From the NCBI GenBank assembly GCA_964475165.1, contig CAYYVN010000021.1, positions 1 through 13,326 of the forward strand: a stretch of 13,326 nt of DNA, read 5' to 3'. Position 1 is the first letter of the stretch. Every line of letters starts with the position of its first letter. Source of the DNA: CAYUHK01 sp964475165 (GTDB lineage: Bacteria; Verrucomicrobiota; Kiritimatiellia; JAAZAB01). The notes beneath the pieces are model-generated. The model worked only from the letters and a program-made list of their open reading frames with translations. It was not told the origin of the DNA and made no database searches. Below are positions 7,834 to 13,253 of the stretch, one piece after another. The translations under genes were made by a program, and so were the position numbers.

Positions 7834-8649
7834 ATGTTGCATGTTTTGAAGGCTCGCTTACAGCAAGGCTATCATACCCTGGCCTATCCGGCGGTCGCAC
7901 CCAGCCTGCCGGACCGTTTGCGCGGGCTGCCCGTATTAGCGGGGGAGCCATGCCCGGCGGACTGTAAGCGCTGTGTGGAGGTTTGCCCCAGCGCGGCCCT
8001 CAGTCAGGAGCAGGGCCGCCTGGTCTGCGACCTGGGCCGCTGTATCTTTTGCGGCGCCTGCGCCCGGGTTTGTCCGGCTGGGCGGATCGCTTTTTCCAAC
8101 GATCATCGCCTGGCCACGCGCAGCCTGCCGGATCTGCACTTTGCCGGTGGTCCTCATAAATTGGCCGCGGCCCTGGAAAGCCGTCTCCTCTCTCTCTTTG
8201 GCCGCTCCTTGAAGCTGCGCCAGGTCAGTGCGGGTGGCTGCAATGCTTGCGAGGCCGATGTTAATGTTTTAACCACGCTGGCTTTTGACCTGAGCCGTTT
8301 CGGCATCAAGTTCGTGGCCTCGCCCCGCCATGCCGATGGCCTTTTGATCACGGGGCCCGTCTCGCATAATATGCGCCTGGCCCTGCTCAAGACCTACGCC
8401 GCCGTGCCGCCGCCCAAGCTGGTTATCGCCGTGGGTGCCTGCGCCATTTCCGGTGGCCTCTATCGGGAGCATGCGGAAACCTGCCAGGGAGCCGCCAGCC
8501 TGGTGCCGGTGGATCTCTTCATCCCCGGCTGTCCGCCGCATCCTCTCACCATCCTGGATGGCTTGCTGCGTTTGTTGGATCGTCTACCGCAACGCGTCGC
8601 CGCCGCCCGGGCCGCGCCATGCGTGCCGCCGGGTCCCGGCCCGGCCTGA
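7834..8649 (+). CDS. Fused HyfH/HyfI-like iron-sulfur protein (ferredoxin domain plus NuoB-like domain)
   Basis: The 271-residue protein joins two subunits that are separate in E. coli Hyf/Hyc. Residues about 38-90 form a two-cluster ferredoxin: C40, C44, C47 and C51 for one [4Fe-4S] cluster, C70, C73, C76 and C80 for the other, each ending in CP. Residues about 125-250 are a NuoB/HycG-type small subunit. It carries SAGGCNACEADV (C136, C139), GACAISGG (C203) and IPGCPPHP (C233), enough to bind the proximal N2-like cluster. The likely role is to pass electrons between a soluble partner and the active-site region formed with the large subunit, on the cytoplasmic side of the membrane. The last about 20 residues are Ala/Pro-rich and unstructured. 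It is the final gene of the operon and is followed 20 bases later by a convergent gene. Confidence 0.9.
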   Translation: MLHVLKARLQQGYHTLAYPAVAPSLPDRLRGLPVLAGEPCPADCKRCVEVCPSAALSQEQGRLVCDLGRCIFCGACARVCPAGRIAFSNDHRLATRSLPDLHFAGGPHKLAAALESRLLSLFGRSLKLRQVSAGGCNACEADVNVLTTLAFDLSRFGIKFVASPRHADGLLITGPVSHNMRLALLKTYAAVPPPKLVIAVGACAISGGLYREHAETCQGAASLVPVDLFIPGCPPHPLTILDGLLRLLDRLPQRVAAARAAPCVPPGPGPA

Positions 8650-8674
8650 GAGGGAGGGCCGGGGCGCCCTCAGG
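8645..8674. terminator. Hairpin spanning the two convergent stop codons
   Basis: CCTGAG plus GG (8645-8653, one bulged A) can pair with CCCTCAGG (8667-8674). Both flanking TGA codons lie inside the stem. There is no T-tract on either side, so it would be a weak bidirectional stop at best. It is also forced into protein-coding ends, which makes selection for structure harder to argue. Confidence 0.3.
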
Positions 8675-9605
8675 ATGTCTCCAGTTTGCGGATGACGGCT
8701 TCCGGGGCGGCGTTCTGGTAGATGACCTCCATCAAGCCTGGGTAATAGTAGTCGAAGGTGAAGAGATTACTCTGAACCAGGTTATGAATGAGGGCCTTCG
8801 TCAAGGGACTATCCTTCGCGTCCAGGCTGTGGGAGAAGGTGATTTCGCCGTCGCTATAGTCGAACTCCCAGCGGCCGCTATAGAGTCCGTAGTTGGCACG
8901 CGTCAGATATTCAACCACGGCGGCATGTTTTTCCGGTGGCGCATGGATCGCGCTGCGCGTGCAGAAAATAAACCGCCGCTTTTTTTCGCGTATGAGAGCT
9001 TGGCTGAAATATATGCCATGCCGGCCCCTGCTGTGCATGAAGATGATATTATTTCGTCTGGCCAGGAAGACCCATTGCCGTGTCCTGAAATAGTCGGTGG
9101 CGATCTCCAAGATCGATGCGCCCGCGGCGGGAGTCTGCTCCGCGGCGTTCTCCTTGGGCGCCGCGCGGTAGATCAAGGGCGTTAAGCTGGCCGGGCACCG
9201 CCCTGGTTTCTGAGGCGGATCCGCTCGCATTTCCCGTTGCAGTTGATCATTGATGCATTGATGCAACAAGCTCAAATGGAAATAAAAGCAGGCCCGCGGG
9301 CCTTGGCGGCGAAAAACGAAACTGCGATGCGCATAGGCTCGGCATAGCTTGGCATAGTGTTTCTCCTTCAATAGTTTGTTGAATTGGTGCAGATGACTGC
9401 GCAGTAGAATTTCGCCCAGGGTATTGGCCAGATAATGGCCGGGATCCTGCTCGAGCTCGCGCAGTTGTTGCTGGGAAAGATTCAGCGTTTTGAGCGCTAC
9501 CGTGAACTCAACGACGCCATCCACTCTCGGTTTCTTGATTTGTAAGGGCAGATTCCCAGCCGTCCAAACCGGCAATCCCGCTTGGGTCTGTTGCTCTGCT
9601 TGCAT
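8670..9605 (-). CDS. YbjN-domain protein with an unrecognised N-terminal domain
   Basis: The 311-residue product starts at the ATG at 9605, chosen for the AAAGGAAA site just upstream; longer in-frame starts would run into the preceding gene. Residues about 165-309 look like a YbjN domain, a fold related to type III secretion chaperones: two strand-rich halves with ANYGLYSGRWEFDYSDGEIT and a closing FTFDYYYPGLMEVIYQNAAP. YbjN proteins are linked to stress, motility and protein-handling phenotypes, but no biochemical activity is firmly established. Residues 1-150, with a Leu/Gln-rich helical part near 40-90 and several cysteines, match nothing I recognise. No signal peptide or membrane helix is evident, so it is probably cytoplasmic. 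It lies 22 bases downstream of the AAA+ gene and is surely co-transcribed, suggesting that the two act together, for instance as adaptor and ATPase. Confidence 0.78.
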   Translation of the reverse strand: MQAEQQTQAGLPVWTAGNLPLQIKKPRVDGVVEFTVALKTLNLSQQQLRELEQDPGHYLANTLGEILLRSHLHQFNKLLKEKHYAKLCRAYAHRSFVFRRQGPRACFYFHLSLLHQCINDQLQREMRADPPQKPGRCPASLTPLIYRAAPKENAAEQTPAAGASILEIATDYFRTRQWVFLARRNNIIFMHSRGRHGIYFSQALIREKKRRFIFCTRSAIHAPPEKHAAVVEYLTRANYGLYSGRWEFDYSDGEITFSHSLDAKDSPLTKALIHNLVQSNLFTFDYYYPGLMEVIYQNAAPEAVIRKLETS

Positions 9606-9627
9606 AAAGGTTTCCTTTCTGGGTGGG

Positions 9628-10920
9628 TTATTGGGCCTGGAAGCCCAAGGGTCTGGGGGGCATGAAACAGTGGTGTTTGCGGCCGGATGAATACTGAGCG
9701 GCCAGCAGATCATAGGCCCGGTGCACTGTGGCGCTGGTCATTTTTCCATTATGATCGCGGATCGCAATGATACCAGCTGTCATGCGCAACTCCTTCATAT
9801 AGGCGAAGGTCCAGCCATCGGTCCACAGCGACAAATCGGCGAGGAACGACGCGGAACATTCCGGGAATTTGTCGCACAGGTAATGCCGACGCAGATCGCT
9901 CTCCGGCGGCTCAAAATGCCAGACGCGGTCAAAGCGACTGGGACGATGGAGCAGGGCTGGGTCAACCTCGCCGGGATTGTTGGTGGTGGCCAGCAGGATA
10001 AGCCCCTCGTGCGCCTCCAGGCCGTCCAGCTGCGTCAGCAAACCCTGGCGCGTTTGGCTGGACTGAGAGAAGTAATCCAACTCTTCGATGATCAGGATGA
10101 TGGGGTTTTCGGCTCGGCCCCAGGACATGATTTCGCCCAAGGTATCCGGATCGATGGACGCATTGGTTAAGGCATGGATTCTAACGTCCTTGTGTTGCGC
10201 TCGGATTTTGCGCAATAAATGACGGATCATCATGGTTTTTCCGGTGCCCGGTTGGCCCACGAACAAAAACCCGCGTTTATAAGGCACTCCGAGTTGGTCG
10301 TATATTTGACGGTCCTCAAAAAAAGAGAGGCATTGTGCCTCGATATCTTGCTGGAGCGTGCCTGGCAGATAGATCTGTTCATCTCTGGGGTTCAGTTTGA
10401 TATCCGGACCACTGGTGGTGTGGATCCAGATATGTTCCTCGGCCTGGGGACGCCTCTGCTGCTCGAGCGCCAGACCGAAGCGGTGCAATATATCCTGCTG
10501 GGCGGCGCAGACGCAATAGAGCTGACCGACGGTGCCCGTCGAGCAGAGAAAGGAGAAGAGCCGGAAGCTTTCATTCCCTGGCCATTGCACTTCAATGACT
10601 CCCGTCCAGTTCAAGGCATGATATTTTTTCTTGGGATCATTGGTCCAGTAAAAGACTTCCGGATAGGAACTGGGGATCCGCCGCCAACTCCAGTTTCCCA
10701 CGGTGCCTTCCCGCTGATCGACTTGCGTGATCAGATCCGTCAAATAATGTCCATAGTAATTCCGGATAGGGTTCCAACAAAACCAATCCTGATGGGCGGG
10801 GAATTCGCGCCGCAAAAAACTGATCGCTTCCAGAGAGGTCATTCCTCGCCGTAGCACCGGCAGGCGGCTCTCCACACCGTCAGTTAAGATATCCTGTAAG
10901 GCAAACTCACAATGGCTCAT
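9628..10920 (-). CDS. AAA+ ATPase (BCS1/FtsH-like AAA core)
   Basis: The 430-residue protein has an unassigned N-terminal region (about 1-185, rich in Trp and Tyr) and an AAA core at about 190-410. Walker A is GQPGTGKT (222-229). The Walker B strand reads ILIIEELD (275-282), with Glu in place of the usual Asp before the catalytic Glu. Sensor 1 is ATTNN (311-315), and the arginine-finger region is RPSRFDR (326-332). The fold and motif spacing fit classical AAA proteins that remodel or thread protein substrates as hexamers. No protease domain or membrane helix is present, so it must work with a partner; the co-transcribed YbjN protein is the obvious candidate. The start at 10920 follows GAGGAAG at good spacing. 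Its promoter shares an unusual element with the lipoprotein gene. Confidence 0.85.
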   Translation of the reverse strand: MSHCEFALQDILTDGVESRLPVLRRGMTSLEAISFLRREFPAHQDWFCWNPIRNYYGHYLTDLITQVDQREGTVGNWSWRRIPSSYPEVFYWTNDPKKKYHALNWTGVIEVQWPGNESFRLFSFLCSTGTVGQLYCVCAAQQDILHRFGLALEQQRRPQAEEHIWIHTTSGPDIKLNPRDEQIYLPGTLQQDIEAQCLSFFEDRQIYDQLGVPYKRGFLFVGQPGTGKTMMIRHLLRKIRAQHKDVRIHALTNASIDPDTLGEIMSWGRAENPIILIIEELDYFSQSSQTRQGLLTQLDGLEAHEGLILLATTNNPGEVDPALLHRPSRFDRVWHFEPPESDLRRHYLCDKFPECSASFLADLSLWTDGWTFAYMKELRMTAGIIAIRDHNGKMTSATVHRAYDLLAAQYSSGRKHHCFMPPRPLGFQAQ

Positions 10921-10940
10921 GGGTTCTTCCTCAGAGGCTG

Positions 10941-10963
10941 AAAAACCTGCTATGGTTAGCAGG
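10941..10963 (-). terminator. Terminator-like hairpin in the leader of the AAA+ operon (possible attenuator)
   Basis: Read leftward, CCTGCTA, loop ACCA and TAGCAGG form a perfect 7-bp stem directly followed by TTTTT. This is a compact intrinsic-terminator shape about 20 bases before the AAA+ start codon and about 20-25 bases after the predicted transcription start. Read rightward, the stem is followed after a 7-base gap by eight T's, so it could also block traffic the other way. Its place within the leader suggests attenuation rather than the end of an upstream gene. Confidence 0.55.
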
Positions 10964-10991
10964 CCTACTGTTTTTTTTCTTTTTGCTGATC

Positions 10992-11026
10992 ATTATACAG
11001 GGTGCAATCAGACAAATGGCGTCCGT
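10992..11026 (-). promoter_or_regulatory. Promoter of the AAA+/YbjN operon with shared 18-bp element
   Basis: On the leftward strand a perfect TATAAT (10997-10992) lies 11 bases downstream of the block ACGGACGCCATTTGTCTG (11026-11009). At normal -35 spacing the hexamer is GCCATT, which does not resemble TTGACA, so activation through the upstream block is likely. The same block and spacing recur at the lipoprotein promoter with one mismatch. Transcription would start near 10985 and give a leader of about 65 bases. Confidence 0.7.
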
Positions 11027-11046
11027 GCGCTCCAGTATTTTTGCAC

Positions 11047-11074
11047 TTGTGCCAATTCCCTGGCGTCCTACAAT
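11047..11074 (+). promoter_or_regulatory. Possible promoter of the WYL regulator gene, with TGGCGTCC repeat
   Basis: TTGTGC (11047-11052), a 16-base spacer and TACAAT (11069-11074) make a plausible rightward promoter, about 27 bases before the ATG at 11101. The 8-base word TGGCGTCC sits in the spacer directly against the -10 box (11061-11068). It repeats the core of the element at 11017-11024, 44 bases away. A protein bound there would block this promoter, which fits negative autoregulation. Confidence 0.45.
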
Positions 11075-11100
11075 GGATTCGGGCTCGCAGAGGAGTTATC

Positions 11101-11121
11101 ATGAAGCGTAATGCCACCTAA
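11101..11121 (+). other. Six-codon start fragment ended by in-frame TAA (original N-terminus of the WYL gene)
   Basis: GAGGAG lies 6 bases before an ATG that reads M-K-R-N-A-T and then TAA (11119-11121). The frame continues as F-R-R-L-L-A-L-H-E-E-I, the normal first helix of a WYL regulator. One C-to-T change in a CAA codon would explain the stop. Either the gene is damaged, or these codons act as a mini-cistron with restart at TTG 11131, or the base is a sequencing error. Confidence 0.75.
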
Positions 11122-11130
11122 TTCCGCCGC

Positions 11131-12726
11131 TTGCTGGCGCTCCACGAGGAGATTAAAAGCGGGCGCTACCCCAATTGCTTGTCGTTCGCCATGGATTACG
11201 AGGTCTCTCCCAAGACCATCCAGCGCGATATTGATTTTTTGCGGGACATGCTCAATGCGCCGCTGGCTTATTGCCGCCAACGCAAAGGTTTTTATTATCG
11301 GGACCCCACCTTCATGCTGCCGGCCATGATCTTGAGCGAGGGCGAGTTGCTGGCGCTCTTGATGGCCTCTCGCGCGCTGGAACAGTATCGGGGTACGCCG
11401 CTGGCGCGCGATATACAACGCATCTTCAGCAAGCTCAGCGAGCTGCTGCCGGAAAAAATCAGCCTGCCACCGGAATATCTCTTCACGCATTTCACCTTCA
11501 CCGGTCCGCCCTCCCGGCCCCTTGATGAAAAAGTGTGGCAGGCCGTGATCCAAGGCCTGCTCAAGCAACAGACCCTCAAGCTCCGCTATCAGTCGCTGGC
11601 CTCGCCCGCTCTCAAGGAGCATACCTTCCATCCTTATCATATAGCCAATCTGCGGGGTGAATGGTATGTCTACGGCCTGGATCAGGTTAAGTCCCGGCTG
11701 ATGCCCTTGGCCTTGGCGCGCATCAAGTCTGCTCGTCTGACCGCTCAGTCCTTCTCGATCCCCACTAAATTCGATCCCCAACAACTATTGGGGAGCGCTT
11801 TCGGCCGCTTCGTCCTTTTGCCGGGCGATAAAGCCTCCACCGTTCGGCTCAGGTTCGCCAAGTCTGTGGCGGCTTGGCTCACGGATCGTGAATGGCATCC
11901 GCAGCAGAAGCTCACTCGGCTAGCCAATGGTGATATCGCTTTGAGCTTTCCGGCGGCCGGCCTGCAGGAGGTGCAGCATTGGGTCCTCTCCTGGGGCAGA
12001 TATGTTAAGGTTATTGCGCCAGCAGAATTGAAGCGCAGCGTGGCCGCTGAAATCCGGGCCATGGCCCAGTGTCTGCGCTCAAAGCCGCTGGCGCCAGCTG
12101 CACGGCCGCGCGCGCCGGCCGCTTCAATCTCCCAGATAGGGCATGCGGCCGAATGCTTTTTGGGTTGGCATGGAGATTATTTCCAGCTTGCCATCTCTGA
12201 CCTCGAAAACCCATTCGGCCGTCAGGGTGGGCTGCATCAGGCCTTCATAGTCGCGATGGGTGAAGCCGGTCAGGTGGATGCGGCCCTGCTTGATGGCCAC
12301 GGTTTGAATTTCCTGCCGATCTCCCAGGGTCTCGATGCTGGTATTGCGCGGGACGCCGTTTTCGTTCATGACCACGGCCAGATAAATATCCACGCCCGAT
12401 CCGCCAAAATGTTCCCGCAGGATAACCGCCGCATCTTCCCAGCCATCCGCGTTGAGGTCGCCGAAAGCATGATCTTCGTGGGTGTCTTCGCTATCCGAGG
12501 CGATGTAGACACCGCGGCGCAGGTCGCGGTGCATGCGCCAATAGTCGATATCTTTCCCATAAAAATGCAGCAGGCTGAAATAACAACCATCACGGAGTTG
12601 CATAGAGCCCTCGGGCATATGGTAGAGCAGGTTATCCAATTGGGCCAGGGTCAGGATCTTGGGATCCTCCACCGTTGGCAGCGGCTGGGCGGCGGCGCGC
12701 ATGATGTGCGCGATCGTTTCTTTTGA
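11131..12726 (+). CDS. WYL-domain transcription regulator, disrupted start and over-long 3' end
   Basis: From the TTG at 11131 the frame gives 531 codons, of which about the first 315 (to about 12075) are a recognisable WYL regulator. It has an N-terminal winged HTH (VSPKTIQRDIDFLRD at 25-39, wing CRQRKGFYYRDP at 48-59). The WYL domain covers about 145-205 (TLKLRYQSL, HPYHIANLRGEWYVYGLD), and a C-terminal WCX-type domain covers about 235-312. Such proteins usually bind DNA and sense a small ligand, often nucleic acid or nucleotide, through the WYL pocket. About 320-330 residues is the usual length. The last 215 codons run antisense through the lipoprotein gene and are probably not native protein. 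With the TAA at codon 7 upstream, the gene is damaged at both ends or depends on restart at TTG, which has no ribosome-binding site of its own. It may control the two flanking promoters that share an element. Confidence 0.7.
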   Translation: MLALHEEIKSGRYPNCLSFAMDYEVSPKTIQRDIDFLRDMLNAPLAYCRQRKGFYYRDPTFMLPAMILSEGELLALLMASRALEQYRGTPLARDIQRIFSKLSELLPEKISLPPEYLFTHFTFTGPPSRPLDEKVWQAVIQGLLKQQTLKLRYQSLASPALKEHTFHPYHIANLRGEWYVYGLDQVKSRLMPLALARIKSARLTAQSFSIPTKFDPQQLLGSAFGRFVLLPGDKASTVRLRFAKSVAAWLTDREWHPQQKLTRLANGDIALSFPAAGLQEVQHWVLSWGRYVKVIAPAELKRSVAAEIRAMAQCLRSKPLAPAARPRAPAASISQIGHAAECFLGWHGDYFQLAISDLENPFGRQGGLHQAFIVAMGEAGQVDAALLDGHGLNFLPISQGLDAGIARDAVFVHDHGQINIHARSAKMFPQDNRRIFPAIRVEVAESMIFVGVFAIRGDVDTAAQVAVHAPIVDIFPIKMQQAEITTITELHRALGHMVEQVIQLGQGQDLGILHRWQRLGGGAHDVRDRFF

Positions 12727-12954
12727 ATCCTGATCCAGCTCAGCCACTACACTGGCGAAAAGCTCGGCATCTTGGGCCAGATCCATTAATTCGACAGTTT
12801 CATCAAATTCATAGGGCTGGGAAGAGTCCTCGTATTCCTCTGAGTTGTTGAGGCTCTCATCGCTCTCGAGCAGAGGCTGGTGTTGGCTGGTGGCGCAGGC
12901 TTGTAAGAGACTGCAGAGCAAGATAAGGCTGAGGATGCGCGGCAAGCTTTTCAT
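12124..12954 (-). CDS. Outer-membrane-type lipoprotein with calcium-binding FG-GAP-like motif
   Basis: The 276-residue product starts at the ATG at 12954 behind AGGAAAC. Residues 1-20 are a lipoprotein signal peptide ending in LLQAC, so Cys20 would be lipidated; Ala at +2 favours sorting to the outer membrane. Residues about 25-55 form an acidic, Ser-rich linker. The C-terminal half resembles a family of secreted bacterial proteins with FAFGDLNxDGxxDAAVVL. Here it reads AFGDLNADGWEDAAVIL, with calcium-type ligands D166, N168, D170 and D174, then GGSGVDIYLAVVMNENGVPRN, GDRQEIQTVAIKQGRIHL and TAEWVFEV. Enzymatic activity is not indicated. Signal peptide and motif make this strand the true coding strand where it overlaps the rightward WYL frame. 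Longer in-frame starts up to 13257 are rejected because they precede the signal peptide and promoter. Confidence 0.85.
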   Translation of the reverse strand: MKSLPRILSLILLCSLLQACATSQHQPLLESDESLNNSEEYEDSSQPYEFDETVELMDLAQDAELFASVVAELDQDSKETIAHIMRAAAQPLPTVEDPKILTLAQLDNLLYHMPEGSMQLRDGCYFSLLHFYGKDIDYWRMHRDLRRGVYIASDSEDTHEDHAFGDLNADGWEDAAVILREHFGGSGVDIYLAVVMNENGVPRNTSIETLGDRQEIQTVAIKQGRIHLTGFTHRDYEGLMQPTLTAEWVFEVRDGKLEIISMPTQKAFGRMPYLGD

Positions 12955-13020
12955 AATAGTTTCCTGGCTATGAGTTTTTTTAGATATGCTATAGTTTTTT
13001 ATGCCTTTGGCAAAGAATCC

Positions 13021-13039
13021 CCGCTCCGTGTCTGAGCGG
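13021..13039 (-). repeat. Leader hairpin of the lipoprotein gene
   Basis: CCGCTC (13021-13026) and GAGCGG (13034-13039) are complementary around a 7-base loop. The hairpin lies within the predicted leader, about 70 bases before the lipoprotein start codon. No T-tract follows on the leftward strand, so it may affect mRNA stability rather than termination. Confidence 0.4.
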
Positions 13040-13065
13040 CTTAGCTGGCGGGCGATCTGGCGCGT

Positions 13066-13100
13066 ATTATAGTGGGGCCAGGCAGACAAATAGCGTCCGT
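13066..13100 (-). promoter_or_regulatory. Promoter of the lipoprotein gene with shared 18-bp element
   Basis: On the leftward strand ACGGACGCTATTTGTCTG (13100-13083) is followed by an 11-base spacer and a perfect TATAAT (13071-13066). The block matches the AAA+ promoter element at 17 of 18 positions with identical spacing, while the spacers and flanks differ. No TTGACA-like box is present. The transcript would start near 13058, leaving a leader of about 105 bases. Confidence 0.7.
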
Positions 13101-13253
13101 ATAGCACAGGTTTTTGGAGGCCGCTATCCTGCCCAATACGGCGGTTTGCCCTGGGCATCAGCCCGGCCTGTTGGCTGGAATGAGCCAAGGGGTTGCGGCG
13201 GGGTGCCCGCCGCAAAAGAAAATGGTCGTCCTTCCTGGCCGCCCCGGTTGCCC
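13101..13253. other. Structured non-coding region upstream of the lipoprotein promoter
   Basis: No gene is supported between the lipoprotein leader and about 13253. Three adjacent hairpins can be drawn: GGGC/GCCC at 13153-13164, TTGGCT/AGCCAA at 13171-13188, and a perfect 10-bp stem TTGCGGCGGG/CCCGCCGCAA with a 3-base loop at 13193-13215. None is followed by a T-tract on either strand. They could form a Rho-type or structural terminator after a leftward gene, or a small structured RNA. Confidence 0.4.

Noticed and set aside
6322..8649. Functional group 4 [NiFe]-hydrogenase or formate hydrogenlyase
   Set aside because: Both CxxC pairs that ligate nickel are replaced, and no Hyp, endopeptidase or formate dehydrogenase gene is present in the window.
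1273..8649. Canonical respiratory complex I operon
   Set aside because: HyfB-type C-terminus, HyfE-type NuoK-like subunit, NuoC-NuoD fusion and ferredoxin-NuoB fusion with no NuoA, NuoE, NuoF, NuoG or NuoJ gene fit the Hyf/Ehr group instead.
9606..9713. Longer start of the YbjN protein within the end of the AAA+ gene
   Set aside because: The ATG at 9605 has AAAGGAAA at good spacing; the added 36 residues look like antisense-quality sequence and would overlap the AAA+ coding end.
9721..10854. Rightward open frames of 149 and 211 codons across the AAA+ gene
   Set aside because: They are the antisense of the conserved Walker A, Walker B and sensor motifs and show no domain of their own.
12076..12726. 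A genuine C-terminal domain of the WYL regulator
   Set aside because: The stretch is antisense to a protein with a clear signal peptide and calcium-binding motif, and its translation matches no domain; treated as a read-through artefact or lost stop.
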